DNA of 64,000 nucleotides, taken from assembly GCF_003202285.1 (NCBI RefSeq), contig NZ_MASW01000001.1, positions 1,889,681 through 1,953,680 of the forward strand, in the 5' to 3' direction. Below, one piece after another: positions 25,769-36,878 of the stretch. Origin of the DNA: Prauserella muralis. Lineage in GTDB: Bacteria; Actinomycetota; Actinomycetes; Mycobacteriales; Pseudonocardiaceae. Under the pieces are notes generated by a model, which was not told where the DNA came from, did no database searches, and saw nothing but the letters and a program-made list of their open reading frames with translations. Position 1 is the first letter of the stretch, and every line of letters starts with the position of its first letter. A program made the position numbers and the translations under genes.

Positions 25769-26434
25769 TCAGGGGTGCTGGAGCGGGAAACCGGCGCCGA
25801 TGCCGCGCCACGCCAGCGTGGAGGTGAGCGCCACGGCCTCCTCCTGGCTCATCGAGCTGTGGTGCTGCAGCCAGAACCGGGCGCTGACCTGGCTCATGCC
25901 CACCAGCCCCACGGCCAGCAGCCGCGCCTTGTCCTCGTCGAGCCCGGCGTCGGCGGTGATCGTCTCGGTGATCGCGTCGACGCTGGCCGACGTCGCGCGG
26001 TCCACCGCCTCCTGCACCGACGGCTCGCCCCGCAGGTCCGACTCGAACACCATCCGGAACGCGCCCGCGTCGCCGCTGACGAAGTCGAAGAAGGCACCGA
26101 CGGCGTTCTTGACGCGCTGCTTGTTGTCGGTGGTGGACGACAGCGCCTCCTGCACCCGGCCGACCAGGTGCTCGACGTGGCTTTCCAGCAGGGCGATGTA
26201 GAGGTCGAGCTTGCCGGGGAAGTGCTGGTACAGCACGGGCTTGCTGACACCGGCCCGCTCGGCGATGTCGTCCATGGCCGCAGCGTGGTAACCGTTGGCG
26301 GCGAAGACCTGCTGCGCCGCCGACAGCAGCTGCGCCCGGCGCTCGGTACGGGGCAACCGCACCCCGCGGCCCAGCTGTGCCGGTGCGGTGGTGTCGCTCG
26401 CCGTGTGCGCCTGCGGTCGCGCCGTCTCCGTCAT
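25769..26434 (-). CDS. TetR-family regulator (Rv3208-like)
   Basis: A 221-residue TetR protein. HTH: RRAQLLSAAQQVFAANGYHAAAMDDIAERAGVSKPVLYQHFPGKLDLYIALL (about residues 34-85), then a helical regulatory domain beginning with the SSTTDNKQRV segment that I recall from the mycobacterial regulator Rv3208. ATG 26434 is preceded by GGAGG at four-base spacing. It is divergent from an alpha/beta-hydrolase; a TTAC...GTAT-like imperfect palindrome at 26466-26478 is a possible operator. Confidence 0.85.
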   Translation of the reverse strand: MTETARPQAHTASDTTAPAQLGRGVRLPRTERRAQLLSAAQQVFAANGYHAAAMDDIAERAGVSKPVLYQHFPGKLDLYIALLESHVEHLVGRVQEALSSTTDNKQRVKNAVGAFFDFVSGDAGAFRMVFESDLRGEPSVQEAVDRATSASVDAITETITADAGLDEDKARLLAVGLVGMSQVSARFWLQHHSSMSQEEAVALTSTLAWRGIGAGFPLQHP

Positions 26435-26521
26435 GCCGCCTCCAACTTCCAGTCCCACAGCACATTACTCGCCGGTATGCATCGGGCGCCAAAACCGGTG
26501 GACATGAGGCATGCTGGAATC

Positions 26522-27535
26522 GTGTCCGAAACGCTGTCCCGCCGGACGGCGGCCCCCTCGGCGAAGGCCGGAGGCCGCCCGCCGCTGACTCATGTCCCGC
26601 TTTCGGCGACGCCGCTGCCGCCGGTCGACGCCACGACGAAGCCGTGGCCGGGCACCGAGGAGAGGGTAGGCGACCTCCGGTTGCACGTTCGCCGCACACC
26701 CGGTGCCGACCACGCGCGGGTGGTGTACGTGCACGGCCTCGGCGGCTCGTCGACGAACTGGACCGACCTCGCGGCCCTGCTCTCGCCCGTCGCGGGTGGT
26801 GCGGCGCTCGACCTGCCCGGGTTCGGCTTCTCCGAGCCCGCGGACGGGTTCACGTTCAGTCTCAGCGCGCACGCCGACGTCGTCGCGCGCTTCGTCGAGC
26901 AGGACAGCGCGGAGCCGGTCCACCTGGTCGGCAACTCGATGGGCGGTGCGATCGCGCTGCTGGTTGCCGCCCGCAGGCCGGAGCTGGTGCGCACGCTGAC
27001 GCTGGTCTCGCCCGCGATGCCGGACCGCAGGCTCGACCCGAGACGGCTGTCCGACCCGAGGATGGCGCTGGCCTACCTGCCTGTCGTTGGCAAGAAGGCA
27101 CGTCGTGAGCTCGCCGCGCTGGGCCCGAGGGAGCGGGCGGAGCAGGTGATCAGGCTGTGTTTCGCGGAGCCGCACGCGTTTCCCGAGCACCGGCTGGACG
27201 AGCTGGCCGAGGAACACAGCGCGCGGGCCGCCTACGAGTGGGTCAACCACGCGATGGCCCGCAGCACGATGGAGATCTTCCGCATGTGGTTCACGGCAGG
27301 GTCGAGGTCGCTGTGGTCGGTCGCGCGCACCGTCGAGGCGCCGTCGCTGGTCGTGTGGGGCACGAAGGACAGGGTCATCTCGGTGCGCAGGGCCAAGCGC
27401 ACGGCGCAGGTGCTGCCCCGCTCGCGGCTGCTGGTGCTGCCGAGGACGGGGCACGTGGCGCAGATGGAGCGCCCCCGCACCGTCGCGCGGGCGGTGCTGG
27501 GCATGTGGGAGAGCGTCGAGACGGGCGAGTGGTAG
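26522..27535 (+). CDS. Alpha/beta-hydrolase
   Basis: A 337-residue alpha/beta-hydrolase from GTG 26522; upstream in-frame ATGs at 26504 and 26477 are alternatives. After a roughly 55-residue N-terminal extension the fold starts with VVYVHGLGGSSTNW; nucleophile GNSMGG near residue 140, acid in VVWGTKDRVIS near 281 and His in LPRTGHVAQMERP near 312. The GNSMGG elbow and spacing resemble MhpC/BphD-like hydrolases. Divergent from the Rv3208-like TetR gene, which may control it. Confidence 0.75.
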   Translation: MSETLSRRTAAPSAKAGGRPPLTHVPLSATPLPPVDATTKPWPGTEERVGDLRLHVRRTPGADHARVVYVHGLGGSSTNWTDLAALLSPVAGGAALDLPGFGFSEPADGFTFSLSAHADVVARFVEQDSAEPVHLVGNSMGGAIALLVAARRPELVRTLTLVSPAMPDRRLDPRRLSDPRMALAYLPVVGKKARRELAALGPRERAEQVIRLCFAEPHAFPEHRLDELAEEHSARAAYEWVNHAMARSTMEIFRMWFTAGSRSLWSVARTVEAPSLVVWGTKDRVISVRRAKRTAQVLPRSRLLVLPRTGHVAQMERPRTVARAVLGMWESVETGEW

Positions 27536-27637
27536 GCGCCGGGGCCACGATTTCTGCTCCGATCGGGTGACACGTATTCGGTCGGCGGCCCGCCGGTCGG
27601 CTCCGGTGTGACCGTCCGCATGTGGCACCCTGGGGCC

Positions 27638-28762
27638 GTGGACCGGGCGAAAGAGGGAGTGCGGCGAGACGGGCAGCGTACGCAGTACGCGGCGCGTCGG
27701 TCCGGCGCCCCGCCGTCCAGGGACCACTACGGCGCCTCCCGCTACCGTGGTGCGTCGCGGCTGTCCGACGACCGCTACCGCTCGGGTGCCCGGCGGACGA
27801 CCGCCGAGCCGTTGCGTGCCTCGTGGCAGCCGATGGCCGAGCGGGAGGACGACGACGAGCCGCCCCGGCCCTCGTGGCTGCGCAGGGTCGCGGCCACCTA
27901 CGGCTGGCGGGCCTACGCCCTGCCGATCCTCGTGGTGATCACCGCGCTCGTCGTGTTCGACACCACCCGCACCTCCGACGAGGAAGCCGCCAACGTGGCC
28001 GCCGAGTCGGCGCCGTCGGCCGGCGCGCCGAGCCAGGAACCCGTGGCCACCGAGAACCCCCCTGAGCAGGTCAAGCTCGACATCCCCACCGCGAAGCTGC
28101 CCGAGGGCGGCGACTACACGAAGTCCGGTCGCGGCACGTGGCACGTCGTGCCGGGCTCGGGCGAGAAGGTCGGCAGCGGCGGGCAGCTCTACACCTACAC
28201 GATCGAGGTCGAGGACGGCATCGACCCGGCGAGCTACGCCGGTGACGACAGCTTCGCCGCCACCGTCGAGGGCACGTTGTCGGATCCCCGCAGCTGGACC
28301 GGCAATGGTGACGTGACCCTGCAGCGGGTGGACGCCAGCTTTCCCAACCCGGACTTCCGGGTGAGTCTCACCACACCGGAGACCGCGCACAGGCCGGACG
28401 TCTGCGGCTCGTCCATCCCGTTCGAGGCGTCCTGCCGCAGGGCGGACGTGCAGGGCGAGGACCGGGTGATCATCAACCTGGCGCGCTGGGTCCGCGGTGC
28501 GCTCGCGTTCAACAGCGACCTCACCGGCTACCGGCTGTACGCCATCAACCACGAGGTCGGGCACGCGCTCGGCCTCGGCCACGAGGGCTGCCGCAAGGAC
28601 GGCGGGCTGGCGCCGGTGATGATGCAGCAGACGTTCGGCGTGGCCAACGACTACGTGGCGCAGCTCAACAACCGCACGGGCGGCGACCGGGGCACCGTCC
28701 CCGCCGACGGCAAGGTGTGCAAGCCCAACGCATGGCCGAACCCGCAGGCCAAGAGCCGGTAG
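27638..28762 (+). CDS. DUF3152 membrane-anchored zinc metalloprotease (Rv3207c-like)
   Basis: A 374-residue protein with a basic, Arg/Tyr-rich cytoplasmic tail of about 85 residues, one transmembrane helix (ALPILVVITALVVF, near residue 95), a Pro/Glu/Ala-rich linker and an extracellular domain with the extended zinc motif HEVGHALGLGHEGC (near residues 305-318), as in metzincins. Paired cysteines in the domain (VCGSS, SCRRA, GCRKD, VCKPN) suggest disulfides. From memory the mycobacterial homologue is Rv3207c, annotated as DUF3152. GTG 27638 chosen; the frame is open 30 bases further upstream. Confidence 0.8.
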   Translation: MDRAKEGVRRDGQRTQYAARRSGAPPSRDHYGASRYRGASRLSDDRYRSGARRTTAEPLRASWQPMAEREDDDEPPRPSWLRRVAATYGWRAYALPILVVITALVVFDTTRTSDEEAANVAAESAPSAGAPSQEPVATENPPEQVKLDIPTAKLPEGGDYTKSGRGTWHVVPGSGEKVGSGGQLYTYTIEVEDGIDPASYAGDDSFAATVEGTLSDPRSWTGNGDVTLQRVDASFPNPDFRVSLTTPETAHRPDVCGSSIPFEASCRRADVQGEDRVIINLARWVRGALAFNSDLTGYRLYAINHEVGHALGLGHEGCRKDGGLAPVMMQQTFGVANDYVAQLNNRTGGDRGTVPADGKVCKPNAWPNPQAKSR

Positions 28763-28854
28763 CCGGGCGTCCACCATGTGGACGCGGGGAAGACCGGAAC
28801 GGCCTCACCGGTTATAGATTGAAGGACTGCGTCACCCGCGAGATGGAGGACCCG

Positions 28855-30033
28855 ATGTCAGGCACGCTGCCGCCGCTGGTGGAGCCGGCCGCCGAGCTCA
28901 CGAAGGACGAGGTCGCGCGCTACAGCCGCCACCTCATCATCCCGGATGTCGGGATGGAAGGGCAGAAGCGGCTGAAGAACGCGAAGGTGCTGGTCATCGG
29001 TGCCGGCGGACTGGGGAGCCCGGCGCTGCTGTACCTCGCGGCCGCGGGTGTCGGCACGCTCGGCGTCATCGACTTCGACGTCGTGGACGAGTCGAACCTG
29101 CAGCGGCAGGTGATCCACGGCCAGTCCGACATCGACAAGCCCAAGGCCGTCTCGGCCAAGGAGTCGATCGCGGAGGTCAACCCCTACGTCAACGTCATCC
29201 TGCACCAGGAGCAGCTGACGAGCGACAACGCGCTGGACATCTTCCGCGGTTACGACCTGATCCTCGACGGCACCGACAACTTCGCCACCCGCTACCTGGT
29301 CAACGACGCCGCCGTGCTGCTCGGCAAGCCGTACGTGTGGGGCTCGATCTTCCGGTTCGAGGGCCAGGTCAGCGTGTTCTGGGAGGACGCGCCCAACGGC
29401 AGGGGCCTCAACTACCGCGACCTCTACCCGGAGCCGCCGCCTCCCGGCATGGTGCCCTCGTGCGCCGAGGGTGGCGTGCTGGGTGTGCTGTGCGCGTCGA
29501 TCGGCTCGATCATGGTCACCGAGGCCGTCAAGCTGATCACCGGCATCGGCGAACCGCTGCTGGGCAGGCTCATCAGCTACGACGCGCTCGAGATGCGGTA
29601 CCGCGAGGTCAAGATCCGCAAGGACCCGGACACGCCGAAGATCACCGAGCTGATCGACTACGAGGCGTTCTGCGGTGTCGTTTCGGACGAGGCGCAGCAG
29701 GCGGCGTCGGACCACACCCTCACGCCCGCCGAGCTGAAGGCCAAGTTCGACGCAGGTGAGAACTTCGCGCTGATCGACGTCCGTGAGCCGCACGAGTACG
29801 AGATCGTCAACATCAAGGGCGCCACGCTGATCCCGAAGGACCGGATCCTGTCCGGGGAGGCGCTGGCCGAACTGCCGCAGGACAAGCCCATCGTGCTGCA
29901 CTGCAAGTCCGGGGCCCGCTCCGCCGAGGCGCTGGCCGCGCTGCACCGCGCTGGCTTCCGCGACGCCACCCACCTTGGCGGCGGCGTGCTCGCCTGGGCA
30001 AGGCAGATCGACACCAGCCTGCCCACCTACTGA
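28855..30033 (+). CDS. moeZ: Adenylyltransferase/sulfurtransferase MoeZ
   Basis: A 392-residue fusion of a ThiF/MoeB/UBA-type adenylating domain and a C-terminal rhodanese domain. GAGGLGSPALLYLAAAGVG (residues about 44-62) binds ATP, a conserved PSCAEGGVLG carries the catalytic cysteine near 200, and the rhodanese active-site loop is LHCKSGARS near 345. It adenylates C-terminal Gly-Gly carriers and delivers sulfur for molybdopterin, thiamine or cysteine pathways. GGAGG lies five bases before ATG 28855. Relevant to the molybdoenzyme NasA encoded nearby. Confidence 0.92.
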   Translation: MSGTLPPLVEPAAELTKDEVARYSRHLIIPDVGMEGQKRLKNAKVLVIGAGGLGSPALLYLAAAGVGTLGVIDFDVVDESNLQRQVIHGQSDIDKPKAVSAKESIAEVNPYVNVILHQEQLTSDNALDIFRGYDLILDGTDNFATRYLVNDAAVLLGKPYVWGSIFRFEGQVSVFWEDAPNGRGLNYRDLYPEPPPPGMVPSCAEGGVLGVLCASIGSIMVTEAVKLITGIGEPLLGRLISYDALEMRYREVKIRKDPDTPKITELIDYEAFCGVVSDEAQQAASDHTLTPAELKAKFDAGENFALIDVREPHEYEIVNIKGATLIPKDRILSGEALAELPQDKPIVLHCKSGARSAEALAALHRAGFRDATHLGGGVLAWARQIDTSLPTY

Positions 30034-30048
30034 CGCCCCCAGGGCAGT

Positions 30049-30097
30049 GAGCAAGGGACCTTTACTCTCGTTTGGCGGGAGTAAAGGTCCCTTGCTC
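30049..30097. repeat. Palindromic intergenic repeat, family 2, copy 2
   Basis: A perfect 19-bp inverted repeat, GAGCAAGGGACCTTTACTC (30049-30067) and its complement (30079-30097), with an 11-base loop differing by only two positions from the loop at 14549-14559. It sits between the convergent moeZ and 30103 genes, where it could also stop transcription from both sides. Confidence 0.85.
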
Positions 30098-30102
30098 CCG
30101 GG

Positions 30103-30642
30103 TCAGGCGGTGACGAACGCGCGCAGGAACTGGCCGAACTCGCGCAGCACCGGTGATCCCGCCGGGGCGCCGGGCACCGGTTCCGGCAGCCAGACGCACA
30201 GCGCGACGCCCGTCAGCAGCACCACGAGCGCGGGGCCACGCACCGTCCAGCGGTCGACGAACGCGCAGGCCACCAGCGGGAACGGCAGTGTGAGCAGCAC
30301 GAGGTTCACCGCGGGAGGAAACGGGGTGCCGAGGGCGTCGAGCGCGCTGACCGTGAACAGGACGGCCACCGTGCTGAGGAACGTGTACGCCAGGGCCCAC
30401 AGCAGCCGGATGCCGTGGCCGGCGGTCAGCGACGTCACGCGGCGGGTGGCCGTGCCGACGGCGTAGGTCAGCGCCGCGAGCAGCAGCACCGGCGGGACGA
30501 GCAGGAACCCCGCGTGCAGGAACGCGGCGAGGACGACGAGCCAGCCGCCGGTCAGCGTCGTCACCGCACCCGCAACCCACAGGGCCGCCACGTGTGCCAC
30601 GACGGGCCACGGACCGTCCCGCCGCACCGGAACCTCGATCAT
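30103..30642 (-). CDS. Hypothetical multi-pass membrane protein
   Basis: A 179-residue protein with about five hydrophobic segments (e.g. VAALWVAGAVTTLTGGWLVVLAAFL, ALAYTFLSTVAVLFTVSAL, ALVVLLTGVALCVWLP). No recognised family. ATG 30642 chosen over a TTG nine bases upstream. The gene begins about 110 bases from the divergent TIGR02569 gene and ends next to palindromic repeat copy 2. Confidence 0.55.
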   Translation of the reverse strand: MIEVPVRRDGPWPVVAHVAALWVAGAVTTLTGGWLVVLAAFLHAGFLLVPPVLLLAALTYAVGTATRRVTSLTAGHGIRLLWALAYTFLSTVAVLFTVSALDALGTPFPPAVNLVLLTLPFPLVACAFVDRWTVRGPALVVLLTGVALCVWLPEPVPGAPAGSPVLREFGQFLRAFVTA

Positions 30643-30752
30643 GAACCGCAACCCTGCCAGCGGGACGGCCGGATTCCCACGGTAGATCTACTCAGTTCGC
30701 CGGCGGTGCGCCTGCTCGGCGCCATCTTCCGCAGGCGGTAGCGTCAGCGATC

Positions 30753-31547
30753 GTGGCCCGCAGAGAACCGCCTCCCGCGCACGTCTGCGCGGCGTTCGGC
30801 ACCGATGCGGCCTCCGCGGAGCCGCTGCCGGGCACCGGCGCGTGGCGCTGCGACGGCCTGGTGCTGAGACCCGTCAGCGATCGAGCCCACGCCGTGTGGC
30901 TCGCTCGCACCCTCGCCGCCCTCGACGTGCCCGACCTGCGCATCGCCCACCCCGTGCGCACCACCGACGGCCGCTGGGTCATCGCAGGATGGTCCGCCAG
31001 CCGCTTCGTCTCCGGAACGCCCGAACATCGCCACGACGCCGTCGTGCTCACGGCCGTCAAGCTGCATCAGGCCACGGCCCAGCTGCCCCGCCCCGACTTC
31101 CTCTCCGGCCGCACCGGTATCGCCGCCGTCGCCGAGCGCATCGCCTGGCAGGAACAGGACGCCGAGCTCGACGAGACGAAGGGCGGCCGCTGGTTCGAGA
31201 TCCTCGCCCCCGCCCGCAAGCCCGTCGAGCTGCCCGACCAGGTCGTGCACGGCGAGCTGTTCGGCAACGTCCTCTTCGACGGCGACGCACCGCCCGGCAT
31301 CGTCGACTTCGTTCCGCACTACCGGCCCGCCGAGTGGGGCGCCGCCGTGGCCGCCGTCGACGCGGTCGCCTGGGGCGGCGCCGACGGCGAGCTGCTGCGC
31401 CGCTGGGCACACCTGCCGGAGTGGCCCCAGCTGCTGTTGCGTGCCGTGCTGTTCCGGCTCGCGTTCAACTCCCTGCACCCGCGATCCACCGCCTCGGCCC
31501 TCGACGGCCTGCGCGCCGCCGCCAGCGAGGTCAGCGACATCCTCTGA
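30753..31547 (+). CDS. TIGR02569-type actinobacterial protein (phosphotransferase-like)
   Basis: A 264-residue protein of the actinobacterial TIGR02569 family, probably equivalent to mycobacterial Rv3205c. It shows a weak aminoglycoside-phosphotransferase/choline-kinase signature: VHGELFGNVLF (like HGDLxxxN, with Glu in place of Asp) followed by GIVDFVPH. The changed catalytic Asp suggests an altered or lost kinase activity. GTG 30753 start without a strong Shine-Dalgarno. It marks the last of the conserved mycobacterial block before the nitrate-assimilation cluster. Confidence 0.7.
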   Translation: MARREPPPAHVCAAFGTDAASAEPLPGTGAWRCDGLVLRPVSDRAHAVWLARTLAALDVPDLRIAHPVRTTDGRWVIAGWSASRFVSGTPEHRHDAVVLTAVKLHQATAQLPRPDFLSGRTGIAAVAERIAWQEQDAELDETKGGRWFEILAPARKPVELPDQVVHGELFGNVLFDGDAPPGIVDFVPHYRPAEWGAAVAAVDAVAWGGADGELLRRWAHLPEWPQLLLRAVLFRLAFNSLHPRSTASALDGLRAAASEVSDIL

Positions 31548-31575
31548 CGGCTCCGGTGCCGCGCGGGAGAAGGTT

Positions 31576-31654
31576 CCCCAATGCCACATTTGTTCCACTG
31601 GATGGAGCGAATGCCGCATTGGCTCCATCCAGTGGAGCGAATGCCACATTGGGG
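31576..31654. repeat. 79-bp palindromic intergenic repeat (family 1), copy B
   Basis: Same 79-bp length and CCCCAATG...CATTGGGG ends as copies A and C. Lacks an IS insertion, so it shows the uninterrupted form: its right end reads CATTGGGGAGCTT, matching the sequence across the far side of IS copy 2. It lies between the TIGR02569 gene and nasA on the same strand. Confidence 0.9.
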
Positions 31655-31690
31655 AGCTTCACCACGGGCTCGGCGGGATCGGCGCGCAAT

Positions 31691-31727
31691 GTCGCACGGC
31701 TGAAACATTCGGCCACGTCCAAGTAAC
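31691..31727 (+). promoter_or_regulatory. GlnR-box-like site upstream of nasA
   Basis: Blocks GTCGC (31691), GAAAC (31702), GCCAC (31712) and GTAAC (31723) are spaced about one helical turn apart, matching the GlnR pattern GTnAC-n6-GAAAC repeated twice with one 5-base gap. It lies 47 bases upstream of the nasA TTG. Confidence 0.45.
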
Positions 31728-31773
31728 ACGGGCTGCCTACCGTCGGAAGCTGCCAGCGAGCAGGAGGTGCCCG

Positions 31774-33869
<2,096 letters not shown>

Positions 33870-33873
<4 letters not shown>

Positions 33874-35312
33874 GCCCCCGCCACGTCGTCGTGCTCGGCT
33901 ACGGCATGGCGGGCGCCCGGTTCGCCGACGAGGTCCGTCGCCGTGACCCCGGCGCCGAGCGCGTGACGCTCACCGTGCTCGGCGCCGAACCCCACCACGC
34001 CTACAACCGCGTGCTGCTGTCGGCGGTGGTCGCCGGCTCCATGCGCGCGGACGCGGTGCGGCTGCACGACGAGGACTGGGCACGGCGCCACGGCATCGAC
34101 CTGCGGCTGGACGCCGAGGCGGTCCGCATCGACAGGGCGGAGCGCGCGGTCGAGCTGGCCGACGGCAGCCGCGTCGGCTACGACGCGCTGGTGCTCGCCA
34201 CCGGCAGCAGGCCCTGGCTCCCTCCGGTGGAGGGCCTGACCGTCGACGGCGAGCTGGCCGAGGGCGCGGTGACCTTCCGCACCCTCGACGACTGCGAGCG
34301 CATCCTCACCGCGGCCAGGGCGGGAGCGCCCGTGGCGGTGCTCGGCGGCGGCCTGCTCGGGCTGGAAGCGGCCAGGGGACTGGCCGGGCGCGGCAACCTG
34401 GTGACCGTCGTGCACCCCGTTGGCCACGTGATGGAGCGCCAGCTCGACCCCGGCGCGGGCCGGGTGCTCACGCGCACCCTCGGCGAGCAGGGCATCGACT
34501 TCCGGCTGGGCCGCAGCGCCGCCAAGTACGTGGCGGGCGACGGGCTCAAGCTGGACGACGGCAGCCACGTCGACGCCGACCTCGTGGTGGTGTCGGCCGG
34601 GGTGCGCGCGGAGACCGGCCTCGCCGCCGACGCCGGGCTCGCCGTCGACCGCGGCATCGTCGTCGACGACGCGCTGCGCACCAGCGACGGCCGCATCCAC
34701 GCCCTCGGTGACTGCGCGCAGCATCCGGGCACGGTGTCCGGGCTCGTGCAGCCCGCGTGGGAACAGGCAGAGGTGCTCGCCGGCCTGCTCACCGGCACCG
34801 ACACGGCCGCCCGCTACCGGGGCACCTCCGTGGTCACCCGGCTGAAGGCCCGCGGCATCGACCTCGCGGCGCTCGGCGACACCAGCGCCGGCACCGCCGA
34901 CGCCGGCACCGAGGTGCTGTGCCTCGACGACCCGGCGCGCGGCCGGTACGGCAAGCTCGTACTGCGCGACGACCGGATCGCCGGAGCGATCCTGCTGGGC
35001 CTGCCGGACGCCGCCGCCACCATCACCCAGCTCTACGACCGGGGCGTGCCCGCGCCGAGCGACCGGCTCGCGCTGCTGCTCGGCAGGGCGCTGCCCTCCG
35101 GCGCGCCCGCGGCGGCGAGCCCTGCCGACCTGCCCGCCTCGGCGGTGGTGTGCCGCTGCAACTCCGTCAGCAAGGGCAGGCTCGTCGACGCCTGGCGCGC
35201 CGGAGCGTCCACTGTGGCCGAACTCGCGTCGGCCACCCGCGCGAGCACCGGCTGCGGCAGCTGCGCCGACGCGGTGTGCGGCATCGCCGACTGGCTGGCC
35301 AGCACCGCCTGA
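33870..35312 (+). CDS. FAD/NAD(P)H-dependent electron donor of nitrate reductase (NasB/NirB-like)
   Basis: A 480-residue flavoprotein with two Rossmann units (VVVLGYGMAGARFA at the start; PVAVLGGGLLGLEAARGLAGRG near 150) and a C-terminal BFD-type [2Fe-2S] motif, CRCNSVSKG...TGCGSCADAV (about residues 429-466). This is the N-terminal half of NirB without the siroheme part, the organisation of NasB/NasC-like partners that pass electrons from NAD(P)H to NasA. ATG 33870 overlaps the nasA stop by four bases. Confidence 0.8.
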
Positions 35313-35359
35313 CCACCGACCTCACACCGTGCCCTCGGCGCGGTGAGCACCCGTTAGCA

Positions 35360-35397
35360 CGCGCGCGACGTCGCGCGCGGGCCGCCGAAACCGGCGG
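35360..35397. promoter_or_regulatory. Double palindrome between the nitrate reductase operon and narK
   Basis: A perfect 20-bp palindrome at 35360-35379 (core GCGCGACGTCGCGC), followed after two bases by a CCGCC/GGCGG hairpin with a GAAACC loop at 35382-35397. It could be a terminator of the upstream operon or an operator for narK, 53 bases from its ATG. Confidence 0.4.
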
Positions 35398-35449
35398 TTC
35401 CTAGCGTGTCCGCCAACGAACCCCGTCAGCGAGGCCCAAGGAGACACCC

Positions 35450-36835
35450 ATGACTCTCGCAGCCGAGAAACCCGCAGCACCGGAGGCGACGCCGCGGCGC
35501 GGCCGGTGGATCGACCACTGGGAGCCGGAGGACGAGAAGTTCTGGAACGCGGGCGGCAAGAAGGTCGCCTGGCGCAACCTCGGCTTCTCCATCCTGGCCG
35601 AGCACCTCGGGTTCAACGTGTGGATCCTGATGAGCATCGTCGTGGTGAACCTCGGCGAGGTCGGCATCGACTTCAGCGTCGGGCAGACGTTCTGGCTGCT
35701 GATCGTGCCCAACCTGGTGGGCTCGGCGCTGCGCGTGCCCTACACGTTCGCGATCCCGAAGTTCGGCGGCAGGGCGTGGACCACCGTCAGCGCGTCGCTG
35801 CTGATGATCCCGTGCGTGCTGCTGCTGGTGGCGGTGAACACCCAGGCGCCGTTCTGGTTCTTCCTCCTCGTCGCGGCGGCGATGGGCTTCGGCGGCGGCA
35901 ACTTCTCCTCGTCGATGACCAACATCTCCTTCTTCTTTCCCGAGGGCAAGAAGGGGCTCGCGCTCGGCCTCAACGCCGCGGGCGGCAACCTCGGCGTCGC
36001 CGTGACCCAGCTGTTCGTGCCGCTGGTCATCAGCATCGGCACCGGCATCAACCTCGCCTACGCCGCACTGATGTGGATGCCCGTCATCATCGTCTCGGCG
36101 GTCTGCTCGTGGTCCTTCATGGACAGTCTGACGTCGGCGAAGCCGGACGGACGGTCGTACCGCGTCGCGATGGCCAACAAGCACACCTGGGTGATGTCGT
36201 TTCTCTACATCGGCACGTTCGGCTCGTTCATCGGCTACTCGTTCGCCTTCCCGTCGCTGATCAAGCTCAGCTTCACCGACCACACGAGCTTCGTGGCCCT
36301 GGCGTTCCTCGGCGCGCTCATCGGCTCGGTGAGCAGGCCGTTCGGCGGCTGGCTCTCCGATCGGCTCGGCGGCGGCCGCATCACGTTGTGGAACTTCGCC
36401 GGGCTGATGATCGGCACCGTCGGCGTCCTGATCAGCGTCACGCAGCACAACTTCGCCCTGTTCTTCGGCTCGTTCATCCTGCTGTTCGTGCTCACCGGCA
36501 TCGGCAACGGCTCCACCTACCGCATGATCCCGATGATCTTCGCCGCCGAGGCCAGGCGTACCGCGGGGCCCGATGACGACCCGGCTGCGGTGGCGAAGGC
36601 GGCCAAGCGCCAGGCCGGTGCCGTGGTCGGGGTCGCGGGCGCCATCGGCGCCTTCGGCGGCGTGCTGGTCAACCTGGTGTTCAAGTTCTCGCTCGAGGGC
36701 GGCGGCACGCTCACCCCGGCGCTGATCGCGATCCTCGCCTTCTACGCCGTCTGCGTGGGCACCACCTGGTGGTTCTACCTGCGCAGCAGCTTCGCGGTTC
36801 GGCGGGTGCCGAGCCTGGCCTACGCCCGGGTGTGA
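35450..36835 (+). CDS. narK: NarK-family nitrate/nitrite transporter (MFS)
   Basis: A 461-residue major-facilitator protein with a polar cytoplasmic N-terminus and twelve hydrophobic segments. The nitrate-porter signatures are present: GGGNFSSSMTNISFFFPEGKKGLALGLNAAGGNLGVA (about residues 149-185) and the second-half GSFIGYSFAFP and GIGNGSTYRMIPMIF. It moves nitrate in, or nitrite out, across the membrane. AAGGAG precedes ATG 35450 by seven bases. It stands between the nitrate and nitrite reductase genes. Confidence 0.92.
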   Translation: MTLAAEKPAAPEATPRRGRWIDHWEPEDEKFWNAGGKKVAWRNLGFSILAEHLGFNVWILMSIVVVNLGEVGIDFSVGQTFWLLIVPNLVGSALRVPYTFAIPKFGGRAWTTVSASLLMIPCVLLLVAVNTQAPFWFFLLVAAAMGFGGGNFSSSMTNISFFFPEGKKGLALGLNAAGGNLGVAVTQLFVPLVISIGTGINLAYAALMWMPVIIVSAVCSWSFMDSLTSAKPDGRSYRVAMANKHTWVMSFLYIGTFGSFIGYSFAFPSLIKLSFTDHTSFVALAFLGALIGSVSRPFGGWLSDRLGGGRITLWNFAGLMIGTVGVLISVTQHNFALFFGSFILLFVLTGIGNGSTYRMIPMIFAAEARRTAGPDDDPAAVAKAAKRQAGAVVGVAGAIGAFGGVLVNLVFKFSLEGGGTLTPALIAILAFYAVCVGTTWWFYLRSSFAVRRVPSLAYARV

Positions 36836-36878
36836 GCCTGCCCGCACACCGGCCCCTGAACTGCGAAGGGAGCGATTG

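Noticed and set aside
35313-35449. GlnR box upstream of narK
   Set aside because: A GAAAC is present at 35387, but no partner block occurs at 11-bp spacing on either side.
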